A stretch of 64,000 nt of DNA from CAVSUZ01 sp963791885 (GCA_963791885.1 CAWBUL010000006.1:2728001-2792000); one strand, 5' to 3'; positions 16,755 through 26,191 are shown, counted from the stretch's first letter. Numbers and translations: made by a program. Notes: generated by a model not told the origin, from the sequence alone.

Positions 16755-17112
16755 CATTTCCAATCCTTGGATCCGTTTCATCACGCCTAGCACCCCAGCC
16801 GGCGGCTACTTCACCGTCACCAACGCGGGCTCCAAACCTGTCGTGATCATTGGCGCGTCTTCCCCGGCCTGTGGCTCGGTTATGCTCCATCAGACACATG
16901 AGTCAGGCGGCGTATCCAGCATGGACATGGTGAGCCAGGTCACCGTGCCGGCCCATGGCAACGTGAAGTTTCAGCCTGGCGGATATCATCTGATGTGCAT
17001 GTCCCCATCGGCCGATATGCGGGTCGGCACGACGGTGCCGGTGACCATCCGCTTCCAGGATAATCGCCAGATCACCAAGCCTTTCACTGTCCGCGGCGCC
17101 AACGGCAAGTAA
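16678..17112 (+). CDS. PCu(A)C-type copper chaperone
   Basis: The 144-residue protein has a signal peptide (LSLLLALAFAAPSAHA) and the DUF461/PCuAC fold: PAGGYFTVTNAGSKPVVIIGASS, MLHQTHESGGVSSMDMV, and PGGYHLMCM. The Met and His residues fit the Cu(I)-binding HxM...M...HxM pattern, although the first HxM reads HQT. Such periplasmic proteins deliver copper to cytochrome oxidase CuA centres. No oxidase genes are near. Confidence 0.88.
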   Translation: MRLRLSLLLALAFAAPSAHAQIQTLSISNPWIRFITPSTPAGGYFTVTNAGSKPVVIIGASSPACGSVMLHQTHESGGVSSMDMVSQVTVPAHGNVKFQPGGYHLMCMSPSADMRVGTTVPVTIRFQDNRQITKPFTVRGANGK

Positions 17113-17118
17113 CTTCAC

Positions 17119-17880
17119 TCAGCCTGATTCGTTTCCTTCGCAAGGATTTCTCGAACGAACCCCGCGAGGTTCCCACCGGTGAACAGATAACCCGGCACTC
17201 CCGCTGTCCGCGCAGACTTGGCGATATGGTGCCCTTCCTGCGTCCGGGTGATGCGGGCAATAGCACGCGTCATCGATTGTCCCACCGCTCCGCCGCGCCA
17301 CGCCCGACTGATTCGTGACAACGAACACATGCCGCCCGGACTCCGTGAGCAGCCGGATCGCATCCAAAGCACCGGGGATCCACTCGAACCGCTCGCGTGT
17401 TCCGACATGCCCATGATCCCCGCTCAGCACCCCCATCCCGGTCCAGGGACGCAGCCGGACGGCGCAGGCGCGTGGGCGCTCCGGCGATGGACCCAGAAGC
17501 GACCGGGCGGACGGCACAGGTTCCAGCATCCCTGGCTCCATCAGTTGGCCCAGAGTCGCCCGATCGGCCGATTGCAGCACCTCGCGGCTCACCAGCACTC
17601 CCAGGCTTTCGCCGCTGGTCGAAACAAGCACCCGCCCCGGGCCACGATCTCTCCAGCAAAAAGCCCGGCCGGATTTCCATCCATCACCCGGTTCCCCCGG
17701 CACAGCAGGACCCGGGGAACAGCGAACCCTCTCGGTTGCCCTGCGAACTCGACCCGCACGCCCCGGGGCAGCGCCTAAGCTGCCGCCTTCACCTTCGTTT
17801 CGCTGTCCTCTGCGCCCATCTCGAACACGAACGTCTCGATACCGAAGCGCCCCCACTCGCGCATGAACCAGAAAACGAGC
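17119..17880 (-). pseudogene. decayed paralog of the hddC-gmhB fusion
   Basis: Fragments in several frames match the gene at 19410-20625. The phosphatase part has HVGTRERFEWIPGALDA and HVFVVTNQSGVAR but has lost the segment with the zinc-binding cysteines and other blocks. Further on, MREWGRFGIETFVF and LPRGVRVEF match the nucleotidyltransferase part (MRELSRYGTEEFVLL, LPRAVTVRY). Multiple stops and deletions are present, so no functional product is expected. It is the first part of a decayed copy of the heptose module. Confidence 0.8.
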
Positions 17881-18029
17881 AGCCGTCCCCCGGCATTCGC
17901 CAAGCAAGATTGTGCATCGCCCCGCACCACGCATTGTTGGATGTTCACCGCCATCGAACCTCAGCCGCAGCTACCGCCCGAAACATCCGGCGTTTCGCCA
18001 GCGCGCCCGCATCGCGCTCGCGGTTAGCG

Positions 18030-18165
18030 CCCAGCGCGCTAGACCATCGGCCGTAGGTGGAGATCCCGATAGGCGTCTTCCCTTTGCACCAGCGCAGATC
18101 CTCGGTGCGCCGTCAGCGCAGCCAGTGCGATCGCCGGCAGCGGAGAGGCCCAGATAGTCTCTCAC
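18030..18165 (-). pseudogene. decayed gmhA remnant
   Basis: Minus-strand translation gives PLPAIALAALTAH followed by DLHLRPMV in a changed frame, matching APLPAIALTVDTS and the ISTSGRSPNV region of GmhA at 20622-21230. At DNA level, GATCGCCGGCAGCGG and CGGCCG(T/G)AGGTGGAGAT are shared. The catalytic part is gone. The order remnant-remnant-kinase mirrors the intact module downstream. The 155 bases between here and 18321 hold no gene I can see. Confidence 0.65.
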
Positions 18166-18320
18166 GCAACGCTGTCGGTCACTCTCCGGCTCATCTTCCG
18201 CTTAACAACGCAACATTGCCAAGTCCCTAACAAATAGACGGTATTCCGCCGTTTCCGGGTTGCGCTTTCCCGCCAGCGGTTATATCCGGCGCCGAACGAA
18301 CCGAAAGGCGTCCGGAAAGC

Positions 18321-19370
18321 ATGAACCACGTTCCCCGGGGGTTCCCGCGGGCTGGATTGGATCAACCCGGCCCCATCGTTCACGCCCACGCCCCGTTGCA
18401 GATCATCCTTGGCGGCGCCGGAACGGACGTGCCGGCCTATGCAGACGCTTTCGGCGGCGCGCTCCTGACGCTTTCGATCGACCACGCCGCCCGAGCCGCT
18501 ATCAGTCCTCGTGACGACGGCCGGCTGTCATTCCAGGCCGAAGACCGCGCCCAGGAGGAAACGCAACGCGCCGCCGCGGCATTGCCCGGATCGCACTTTG
18601 CCCTCCACCGCGCGGTTTATGGGCGTATGGTGCGGGAGTTCAACGGCGTCCGGCCGCTCTCCGTTTCGGTCACGACCGCTGGCCTCCTGCCGCCCGGGTC
18701 TGGCCTCTGCGGCGCCTCAGCCCTGACCGTCGCGCTCATCCGCGCCTTTGCCGATTATCTCGATCAACCGCTGAGCCCTGCGGACGTCGCGCGTCTTGCC
18801 TTCCAGATCGAGCGTGTGGACCTCGGACGGCCCGGCGGCCAAGCGCATCTGCCCACCGCCCTGGGCGGCGTCACGCACGTCGAATTTCCTCCGGGCAATC
18901 AGGTCCGGGCCGAACCCGTCCACCTGTCTCGCACCGTGCGAACCGATTTGGCATCCGCCCTTGTCCTGTGCGCGACGGGTATGCCCGACGACGCGGCCGC
19001 GACAATGCGGGAGCTGGAACGCGGCCTGTTCGAAGGCAGCGCCGCGGTTGAGGAAGCGCTGGATCAGATCAGGCAGGACGTCGCACCCATGCGGCGCGCG
19101 CTGGAAGATGGCGACCTTCCGTTGTTGGCCGCCTTTATGGATCGAAGCTGGCAGGCGCGGAAACGGATTGGCCCCAGCATGACCAACCCGAGGATCGAGC
19201 ATCTGGAGAACGTCGGCCGCCGCAATCACGTGCTTGGCGTCACGCTGTGCGGCGCTGGTGGCGGCCATCTTGTCTTCCTCGCGGCGACCTCCCATCGAGA
19301 GCAGCTTATCTCCGCCCTGCAAGAAGCCGGCGCGTCCATTGTTCCTGTCCGGCTCGCCGCCTCCGACTGA
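18321..19370 (+). CDS. GHMP-kinase paralog of HddA with altered active site
   Basis: The 349-residue protein aligns along its length with HddA at 21349-22458. Key motifs are changed: the ATP loop PMGSGLGSSSA is PPGSGLCGASA (residues 125-134), and the catalytic Asp in GGQQDQ (Asp-182 of HddA) is His-176 (GGQAHLP). The N-terminal GGGTD becomes GGAGTD. The frame is open without stops, so it may be a recently freed pseudokinase or may have gained another role. It is the only open gene of the upstream, otherwise decayed heptose module. Confidence 0.75.
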   Translation: MNHVPRGFPRAGLDQPGPIVHAHAPLQIILGGAGTDVPAYADAFGGALLTLSIDHAARAAISPRDDGRLSFQAEDRAQEETQRAAAALPGSHFALHRAVYGRMVREFNGVRPLSVSVTTAGLLPPGSGLCGASALTVALIRAFADYLDQPLSPADVARLAFQIERVDLGRPGGQAHLPTALGGVTHVEFPPGNQVRAEPVHLSRTVRTDLASALVLCATGMPDDAAATMRELERGLFEGSAAVEEALDQIRQDVAPMRRALEDGDLPLLAAFMDRSWQARKRIGPSMTNPRIEHLENVGRRNHVLGVTLCGAGGGHLVFLAATSHREQLISALQEAGASIVPVRLAASD

Positions 19371-19409
19371 CAGGCGTGCGCCGTCTCCCGGCCGGCGGCG
19401 CAGCGCGCT

Positions 19410-20625
19410 CTAGTTCGTTTCTCGCGCAACCACATCGCGAACGAATGCCGCCAGATCTCCTCCGCCGAACAAATACCCCGGCACCCCGGCAGCCCGCGCC
19501 GCCGCCATGTCCAACTCTTTGTCCCCGATCATGAAGCTGCCCTCGCTCCGCACATCCCACGCGCGAATCAGGTCCAGCAGCATCGCCGGTTCGGGCTTGC
19601 GGCACGCACAGGCCTGCCTGTACGGCGCCGACCCCGCACCCGGATGGTGCGGGCAGTAGCGCGCGTCATCGATCGTCCCACCGTTTCGCCGCGCCTCCTC
19701 CGCCATCCACGCCAGCAGCGATCGCACCGCCGCTTCATCATAGAACCCACGGGCCACGCCGGACTGGTTTGTCACGATGAACACGTGCCGCCCCAACTCC
19801 GTGAGCAGCCGGATCGCATCCAAAGCGCCGGGAATCCACTCAAATCGCTCGCGCGTGCCCACATGCCCGTGATCGACATTCAGCACGCCGTCGCGGTCCA
19901 GGAATGCGGCTGGACGACGGAGCCTCGCCCCAAGTTCCCGGCGCGCGCGTGACAGATCCTCGGGCACCCCGATATCGATGAACCAGCCGTGCCCAATCGT
20001 GCCGGTCAGAACCCCTTCCGCCGCGAGCCGAGGCAGCACGTCCTGCTCGAGCGAACAGGACGGCTGCAGGTAATCGAGAATGCGCCGATCGAACGCATAG
20101 ACCCCGGCATTGATCAGGCCGGGAGTTCCGCCAGCCGGGCGGGCGCTGAAACCGCGAACATGACCACCGGCAAACTGGGCCACACCGTAGCGGCTGGCGT
20201 CCTCGGGCGGATGCAGCAGCATATGCCCGATACCGTCGCCCGCGCTGCCGAAGACCGGCGCGAGGTCATCGTACATGCTATCGCCGTTGCACAGCACGAA
20301 GCGTCCATCCAACAACGAGGCGGCATGAAACAGTGCTCCGCCCGTGCCGGAAGGACGCGGCTCCACCGAATAGCGGACTGTCACCGCCCGCGGCAGCGAG
20401 GTCACGAACAACTCAACTGCCCGTTGCACCACCTCGGCATGGTAACCGGTGAGCAGGACGAACTCCTCGGTGCCGTAGCGGCTCAGTTCTCGCATGAGCC
20501 AGGTACAGGAACGGCTTTCCCCCGACCTCTAGGACAGGCTTCGGCGTGTGAGCAGTCAGATTTCCCAACCGGGTGCCAAGGCCGCCGGCGAGGATCGCGA
20601 CCTGCCGGATTGAGGGCGGCGTCAC
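19410..20625 (-). CDS. HddC-GmhB fusion: heptose-1-P guanylyltransferase / heptose-1,7-bisP phosphatase, frame broken
   Basis: The N-terminal half is a sugar-phosphate nucleotidyltransferase (VAILAGGLGTRLGNLT, VLEVGGKPFL, LLTGYHAEVVQ, VLCNGDSMYDDL). The C-terminal half is a HAD phosphatase of the GmhB type (AAFLDRDGVLNVDHGHVGT, VTNQSGVARGF, CPHHPG...CACRKP zinc loop, FMIGDKELDM). Together they would dephosphorylate heptose 1,7-bisphosphate and make GDP-D-glycero-D-manno-heptose. The GTG start at 20625 overlaps the gmhA stop (GTGA). A one-base break at about 20510, between KPFLY and WLMRELSRYG, splits the frame. Corrected length is about 404 residues. Confidence 0.85.
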
Positions 20626-21230
20626 GATCGGCCGGGCGCCAGGTCCGGGAACATCCCTCGTTCCACGAGGGCGCAAAACACATGTGCTGCCGTGATATGA
20701 ATCTGCTGAATGATCGCCGTCTCGTCCGATGGTGCCCGCAGCAGCAAATCGCAGCATTCCTCCATCCCGCGGCCGTTGTGTCCGGTAAACCCGAAACAAA
20801 GTGCTCCCGCGTTCCGCGCCGCCTGAAAAGCCCTGAGGACGTTGGGCGATCGGCCGGAGGTGGAGATACCCAGAAAGATGTCGCCACGTTGGGCCAGGGC
20901 CATGACCTGGCGCTCGAAAACATATTCGTACCCGTAGTCGTTGGCCGTTGCGGTCAACGCCGAGGTGTCAACGGTCAGCGCGATCGCCGGCAGCGGCGCA
21001 TGATCGAACATCAGCCGAGAAATAAACTCCCCGGCGATGTGCTGTGCATCCCCGGCACTCCCGCCATTGCCGGCGATCAGCAACCGATGGCCCTCTCGCA
21101 TGGCCCCGCATGTGGCCTCAGCCATGCGATGCAATATATTTGCATACTGCTCATCAGAAGCGAATTCCGTCAGGGCCACCAGCGACCGCGACAGGTAACT
21201 CTGCACAAATCCGGCATCCTGGTTTCGCAT
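20622..21230 (-). CDS. gmhA: phosphoheptose (sedoheptulose-7-phosphate) isomerase
   Basis: The 202-residue SIS-domain protein carries LLIAGNGGSAGDAQHIAGEF, ALTVDTSALTATANDYGYE and GISTSGRSPNVLRAF, typical of GmhA, which turns sedoheptulose 7-phosphate into D-glycero-D-manno-heptose 7-phosphate. The internal ATG at 21230 gives the family's usual length; an upstream in-frame ATG would add 43 unmatched residues. It precedes and overlaps the fusion gene and is divergent from hddA. Confidence 0.92.
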   Translation of the reverse strand: MRNQDAGFVQSYLSRSLVALTEFASDEQYANILHRMAEATCGAMREGHRLLIAGNGGSAGDAQHIAGEFISRLMFDHAPLPAIALTVDTSALTATANDYGYEYVFERQVMALAQRGDIFLGISTSGRSPNVLRAFQAARNAGALCFGFTGHNGRGMEECCDLLLRAPSDETAIIQQIHITAAHVFCALVERGMFPDLAPGRS

Positions 21231-21348
21231 GGTTGATTGTGCCTGCCAGGCGTGAGTTTTCCAAGCCTGCAATTGGGGCCTGGGACGTCGCATTTCCCTG
21301 TTCCTGTGCCGAAATCTGGAGTAAAAGTCCGCTCCCATATCATTTCCT

Positions 21349-22458
21349 ATGGCCCGCATGAACGATTCTCTGCCTCCCCGCGTTCGTCCGGCGGTTAGGC
21401 TCGCAAGCCCGCAGGCGTATGTCGTGCGCGCCCGTGCACCGCTGCGTCTCGGCCTGGCGGGTGGGGGAACCGATCTGTTAGGCTATTCTGAAGACTTCGG
21501 GGGCGCCGTACTGAACGCCACCATCGATCGGTATGCATTTGCCTCCATCCGGCCCCGGAGCGACAACCTCATTGAGTTTGAGGCATGCGATCTTGGGCGG
21601 AAGGAAACCCATGCCTCCGAGCCGGCAATTCCTCAGTCGCAGCTCCTCCTTCATCGCGGCGTCTATGAACGTATAATTCGCGAATTCAATGGAGGAGAAC
21701 CCATCTCCGCCACCGTCACAACGGTGGTGGATGCGCCGATGGGATCCGGTCTCGGCTCATCCTCTGCCCTCGTCGTCGCTCTGATCGAAGCGTATTGCGC
21801 GTGGCTTGAAGTTCCCCTGGGCCGCTATGAAGTTGCACATCTGGCGTATCAGATCGAACGTGTTGATCTCGGCCTCGCCGGTGGCCAGCAGGACCAGTTC
21901 TCTGCCGCGTTCGGTGGCATTAATTTTATCGAGTTCCTGGCCGGCCGACGGGTGATCGTCAATCCGCTTCGTGTCCATCAGGCAGTGGTCAACGAACTCG
22001 AATCATCTCTCGTTGTCTGTTTTTCCGGTCAGTCTCGAACCTCCGACGCGATCATTCGCCAGCAGTCTGAGCGTCTTTCCTCTGGTAGCGCGGAGGCTCT
22101 GCAGGCGATGCACCAACTGAAGCATGATGCCTCTGACATGAAGGGCGCTGTACTCCTGGGAGACGTCTCGGGATTCGCCGCAATCCTCGAACGATCGTGG
22201 CTCGCCAAGAAGCGTACCGCGAATGCCGTATCCAACACCCATATCGACAACCTGGAGGAAATAGCCCGGCAGAATGGCGCACTGGCCGCGAAAGTTTCTG
22301 GTGCGGGTGGCGGTGGATTCATGATGTTCGTCGTCCCAACCGAACGCCGTTTCCACTTGATCTCAACTCTCAACGCCGCTGGCGCTCAGGCCTATCCCGT
22401 CAAGTTCACCGACCGAGGCAGCGAATCCTGGACCGTCCCGCTGCACATCGCCGCCTGA
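21349..22458 (+). CDS. hddA: D-glycero-D-manno-heptose 7-phosphate kinase
   Basis: The 369-residue GHMP kinase has RAPLRLGLAGGGTD (substrate motif), APMGSGLGSSSALVVALI (ATP loop), GGQQDQFSAAFGG with catalytic Asp-182, and KVSGAGGGGFMM. It phosphorylates heptose 7-phosphate at C1, between the GmhA and GmhB steps. No clear ribosome site marks the ATG at 21349; the ATG at 21358 is an alternative. About 118 bases separate it from divergent gmhA, enough for a shared promoter region. Confidence 0.9.
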   Translation: MARMNDSLPPRVRPAVRLASPQAYVVRARAPLRLGLAGGGTDLLGYSEDFGGAVLNATIDRYAFASIRPRSDNLIEFEACDLGRKETHASEPAIPQSQLLLHRGVYERIIREFNGGEPISATVTTVVDAPMGSGLGSSSALVVALIEAYCAWLEVPLGRYEVAHLAYQIERVDLGLAGGQQDQFSAAFGGINFIEFLAGRRVIVNPLRVHQAVVNELESSLVVCFSGQSRTSDAIIRQQSERLSSGSAEALQAMHQLKHDASDMKGAVLLGDVSGFAAILERSWLAKKRTANAVSNTHIDNLEEIARQNGALAAKVSGAGGGGFMMFVVPTERRFHLISTLNAAGAQAYPVKFTDRGSESWTVPLHIAA

Positions 22459-22496
22459 GACCAGGCACCATAACATCGACGAAGCGCATCGGCGAC

Positions 22497-23723
22497 GTGC
22501 CCGACCTTTTGTTCGTCTCGCACCGCATCCCGTACCCCCTCAACAAGGGGGAGAAGATACGCGGTTACAATTTGATCTCACATTTGTCGAAAAAGTACCG
22601 CATCCATCTCGGCTGCTTGATCGATGATCCCTCCGATTGGGCAGGCGTCGAGGTCCTGCGCCGCCTTTGTACCGATATCGGCGCCTTCGGCATCGATCGC
22701 CGGGTGCAGAAGTTCAAAGCACTGGCACAGATACGGCCGGGCCAACCCCTGATGTTGAATTACTATCATCACCATGGACTGCGCCAGTGGGTCGATCGGA
22801 AACTGTCCGAGACCAATATGGATGTCATTCTGATCTATTCCACGGCGATGGCGCCTTACGTGCTCGACATTGACCATCCGCTGAAACTCCTCGATATGCA
22901 GGATATCGACTCGGAGAAATGGGATGTTTACGCGCGCAAATCTCGCTGGCCCATGCGCGCCATCTGGGCCCGTGAAGCACGCACGCTTCTCGCGTATGAG
23001 CGGATTGCCGCGGCGCGCTCCCAGGCGACTTTCCTCGTCACCCAACCGGAAGTTCAACGCTTCGCCGAGCTTGCCCCTGAAAGCGCGCACAAAGTTGATG
23101 CCATCGAAATGGGAGTCGATCTCGACAGCTTCGCGCCAAATCTCGATTTGCCCTGCCCGTATTCCTCCCCCGGGCCGCACATCGTCTTCACCGGCAATAT
23201 GGATTATTGGCCCAATGCCGATGCGGCAACATGGTTCGCACATGAAATCCTGCCGGAACTGCAGGGCAAACGGCCGGGAACATGCTTTCATGTGGTAGGA
23301 AACCGCCCAGGTCCGGATATCCTCGCACTGGCGAAACACCCCGGGATCAACGTGACCGGACGGGTTCCCGACGTGCGACCCTATGTCGCCCATGCGGACA
23401 TTTCCGTCGGCACGCTCCGCATGGCGCGTGGTGTGCAGAACAAGGTCCTGGAAGCGATGGCGCTCGGCAAACCGGTTGTGGCCTCACCCCAAGCCTTCGA
23501 AGGCATCAAGGCGGTGGCCGGCAGAGATCTCCTGGTCGCCGACGGTGCCGCAGAGACGACGGCCGCTGTCCTATCAATCCTGAATGGCGAGCATCCCGAT
23601 CTCGGCCTTGCAGCGCGCGCCGCGATGGAACGCTCATACAGCTGGGATAACAGCTTCCGGAAGCTCGACGACTGGATCGCGCGAATCGCCTCGCCGAACG
23701 GCGCAGCTGGGCACGCGGCTTGA
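22497..23723 (+). CDS. PEP-CTERM/EpsH1-associated sugar transferase (TIGR03087-like)
   Basis: The 408-residue glycosyltransferase starts with DLLFVSHRIPYPLNKGEKIR and HLGCLIDDPSDW, the pattern I know from the TIGR03087 family linked to exosortase systems. C-terminal GT4-like motifs are VFTGNMDYWPNADA, VTGRVPDVRPYVAHADI and GVQNKVLEAMALGKPVVAS. It probably adds a sugar to a lipid-linked exopolysaccharide precursor at the inner membrane. The GTG at 22497 is the best in-frame start after hddA; its ribosome site is weak. Two PEP-CTERM proteins in the window fit this link. Confidence 0.82.
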   Translation: MPDLLFVSHRIPYPLNKGEKIRGYNLISHLSKKYRIHLGCLIDDPSDWAGVEVLRRLCTDIGAFGIDRRVQKFKALAQIRPGQPLMLNYYHHHGLRQWVDRKLSETNMDVILIYSTAMAPYVLDIDHPLKLLDMQDIDSEKWDVYARKSRWPMRAIWAREARTLLAYERIAAARSQATFLVTQPEVQRFAELAPESAHKVDAIEMGVDLDSFAPNLDLPCPYSSPGPHIVFTGNMDYWPNADAATWFAHEILPELQGKRPGTCFHVVGNRPGPDILALAKHPGINVTGRVPDVRPYVAHADISVGTLRMARGVQNKVLEAMALGKPVVASPQAFEGIKAVAGRDLLVADGAAETTAAVLSILNGEHPDLGLAARAAMERSYSWDNSFRKLDDWIARIASPNGAAGHAA

Positions 23724-23832
23724 TTAAGCGAAGATTCCTGCCATCACAGCCGAGCGCTCAAGGCCGCTTCCTCGCTTAGAAGCAGCTTTCAGGAACATTC
23801 TTCGCCGTCCGGCGATACGGCAGGGGCTGCTG

Positions 23833-24603
23833 GTGACTGTTACGATCACGCCATCCGTTCAACTCTTTCCGCTCCCCAGTTTCCCCCTGGTTCAGCCCGG
23901 TGATGACCTGGCGGCGCTGATCGCCGCGGGCCTCGAGCATTCCGGCTGGCCCCTTCGCTCGACCGACATCGTTATCCTCGCCCAGAAGATCGTCTCCAAG
24001 GCAGAAGGCCGGCTGATCGACCTCGCCACCATCGACCCATCCCCGGAAGCCCGCAGCCTCGCCGCCGAGATCGGCAAGGACCCGCGTCTCGTCCACGTCA
24101 TCCTCTCAAAATCCACCCGCGTCGTCCGCAAGCGCCCCAACCTGCTCATCATGCAGCACCGGCTGGGGTTCATCATGGCCAATGCCGGTGTGGACCACTC
24201 GAATATCGGCGGCACCGACAGCGTGTTGCTGCTTCCCCTCGACCCGGACGGCTCCGCCGCGCGTCTCCGCGACGAACTGACCCGCCTCACCGGCGTCAAT
24301 CCCCCCGTGATCATCACCGACAGTTTCGGCCGCCCCTGGCGCCGGGGCTCCTGCGGGATCGCCATCGGCGCGGCCGGGTTCCCCGCCCTCGTGGATATGC
24401 GCGGCACACCCGACCTGTTCGGTCGCACGCTCGAAGTCACCTTCGTCGGCCTCGCCGATGAGGTTGCCGCTGCCGCCTCCCTGCTCCAGGGACAGGCGGG
24501 GGAGGGCCGGCCCGTCGTGATCTTGCGTGGCTTGCAATGGTCCGCCCCGGACTGCCCGGCTTCGGAGCTTGTCCGCCCGGAGCAGGAGGATCTGTTCCGG
24601 TGA
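23833..24603 (+). CDS. cofE: coenzyme F420-0:L-glutamate ligase
   Basis: The 256-residue protein carries DIVILAQKIVSKAEGR, the MANAGVDHSNIGG motif, ITDSFGRPWRRGSCGIAIG and GRTLEVTFVGLADEVA, all typical of CofE/FbiB N-terminal domains. It adds glutamates to F420-0. The length matches stand-alone CofE; the C-terminal flavin-reductase domain of actinobacterial FbiB is absent. GTG start. It overlaps cofD by GTGA. Confidence 0.93.
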   Translation: MTVTITPSVQLFPLPSFPLVQPGDDLAALIAAGLEHSGWPLRSTDIVILAQKIVSKAEGRLIDLATIDPSPEARSLAAEIGKDPRLVHVILSKSTRVVRKRPNLLIMQHRLGFIMANAGVDHSNIGGTDSVLLLPLDPDGSAARLRDELTRLTGVNPPVIITDSFGRPWRRGSCGIAIGAAGFPALVDMRGTPDLFGRTLEVTFVGLADEVAAAASLLQGQAGEGRPVVILRGLQWSAPDCPASELVRPEQEDLFR

Positions 24604-25511
24604 TCGTGGCTCTTTCGGGCGGGATCGGCGGGGCCAAGCTCGCCCTTGGCCTCAGCGGCGTCCTGCCGCCCGGGCAACTTACCGTCATCGCCAATATCGG
24701 CGACGACTTCGACCATCTCGGCCTGCGCATCGCGCCCGATGTGGATACCCTGACCTACACGCTCGCCGGCCTCGACAATCAGGAACTCGGCTGGGGCCGG
24801 CGTGACGAAACTTGGTCGTTCATGGAGACGCTAACCGCGCTCGGCGGCGACACCTGGTTCCGCCTCGGCGACCGCGACCTCGCGCTGCACATCGAGCGGA
24901 CCCGCCGGCTGCGTGCGGGCGAAACCCTCGCGGACATCACCGCCGATATCTGCCGCCGCGTCGGCGTCGGGCCGCGCGTGCTGCCCGCCAGCAACGACCC
25001 CGTCCCCACACGGGTGCTGACCGATCAGGGCTGGCTCGACTTCCAGCACTGGTTCGTCCGCCTGCGCGCCCAGCCACCTGTTACGCGTGTAGAATTCACC
25101 GGTGCGGCTGAGGCCCGCGCCCTACCCGACGCTCTCGACAGGATCCGTACCGCGAAGGCCGTCGTGATCGCCCCGTCCAACCCCTTCATCAGCATCGACC
25201 CAATTCTTGCGATCCCCGGCTTCCGCCGTGCGCTCCAGGAAACCGCCGCCCCGGTGATCGCCGTCTCCCCGATTATCGGCGGCCGCGCTGTCAAAGGACC
25301 GACCGCCAAGATGATGGCCGACCGCGGCACGCCCCCGAGCGCCCGTGCCGTCGCGGACCACTACGGTGATCTGACCGACGTCTTCGTCGCGGACCCGGTG
25401 GACGCCGATAGCCTTGCCGGGTTGTCCGTGCGCGTCGTCCTCGCGCCGGGCCTCATGACTACGCTGGCCGACAAGGAAGCGCTGGCCCGCGCCGTGCTCG
25501 GCGCGGCATGA
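24600..25511 (+). CDS. cofD: 2-phospho-L-lactate transferase (F420 synthesis)
   Basis: The 303-residue protein has VALSGGIGGAKLALGL at the N terminus, NIGDDFDHLGLRIAPDVDT, GWGRRDETW, IAPSNPFISIDPIL and SPIIGGRAVKGPTAKM, the CofD/FbiA pattern. It transfers the phospholactyl-type group from CofC's nucleotide product to FO. The GTG start overlaps the cofE stop and the end overlaps the cofC start, giving tight translational coupling. Confidence 0.94.
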   Translation: MIVALSGGIGGAKLALGLSGVLPPGQLTVIANIGDDFDHLGLRIAPDVDTLTYTLAGLDNQELGWGRRDETWSFMETLTALGGDTWFRLGDRDLALHIERTRRLRAGETLADITADICRRVGVGPRVLPASNDPVPTRVLTDQGWLDFQHWFVRLRAQPPVTRVEFTGAAEARALPDALDRIRTAKAVVIAPSNPFISIDPILAIPGFRRALQETAAPVIAVSPIIGGRAVKGPTAKMMADRGTPPSARAVADHYGDLTDVFVADPVDADSLAGLSVRVVLAPGLMTTLADKEALARAVLGAA

Positions 25512-26191
25512 CGGGCATCTGGGCTGCCGTTCCAGTCAAAGGCTTCGAAGGCGCCAAGCAGCGCCTGTCGCCCATGCTCACCCCGGCGCAACGCCGCACA
25601 CTCGCCGCCGCCATGCTGGCCGACACGCTCGCCGCCCTGGCTCAGGCGCCCCTCGACGGCATCATGGTAAACACCGACGACGCGGAGGCAGCCCGGATCG
25701 CAGCACGCTTCGGCGCCCAGGTCGTAACCCAAGACGCTGCGTCCGGCCACACTGCGGCGGTCACGGCGATGGCGCTCATCCTTGGCGCATCTGGTCGCGC
25801 GATGCTCACCGTCCCCGGGGACATCCCGGGCTCAACCGCCGATGAGTTCGCCGCAATCGGCCAGGCCGCCAGACCGGCGCACTCCTTTACCATTGTCCCG
25901 GCTCACGACCGTCGCGGCTCCAACGCCATTCTGCTCCGCCCGCCGGACGCCGTGCCGCTGCGCTTCGGCGACGATAGCTTCGAGCCGCACCTCCAGGCCG
26001 CACGCAATTCCGGCATCGAGCCATCGGTCCTGACCTTGCCGGGTATCGCGCTCGACCTCGATCAGCCGCAGGACGTGCGAGCCTTCCTCGCGACGCTGGC
26101 CGCCCGACACACGGCAGCAGGCGCGCTGCTCGCCGAATGGCTCAGCAGCGCCGCGGCTGGGGGGCGAAATCCACCATCTTCGCCCGCATGA
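25508..26191 (+). CDS. cofC: 2-phospholactate/3-phosphoglycerate-type guanylyltransferase (F420 synthesis)
   Basis: The 227-residue protein has AVPVKGFEGAKQRLSP, the nucleotidyltransferase start, then MLTVPGDIPGST and RRGSNAILLRPPDAVPLRFGDDSF, as in CofC. It makes the activated phospho-acid used by CofD. In other bacteria CofC homologs use phosphoenolpyruvate or 3-phosphoglycerate instead of phospholactate; which applies here cannot be told. It starts in the cofD stop (ATGA) and its 3' end overlaps eipB on the other strand by 50 bases. FO synthase genes are not in the window. Confidence 0.92.
   Translation: MTGIWAAVPVKGFEGAKQRLSPMLTPAQRRTLAAAMLADTLAALAQAPLDGIMVNTDDAEAARIAARFGAQVVTQDAASGHTAAVTAMALILGASGRAMLTVPGDIPGSTADEFAAIGQAARPAHSFTIVPAHDRRGSNAILLRPPDAVPLRFGDDSFEPHLQAARNSGIEPSVLTLPGIALDLDQPQDVRAFLATLAARHTAAGALLAEWLSSAAAGGRNPPSSPA

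Noticed and set aside
17119..17934. Open minus-strand frame of 271 codons
   Set aside because: Only part resembles GmhB; the rest is out-of-frame remnant of the nucleotidyltransferase, so it is treated as pseudogene.
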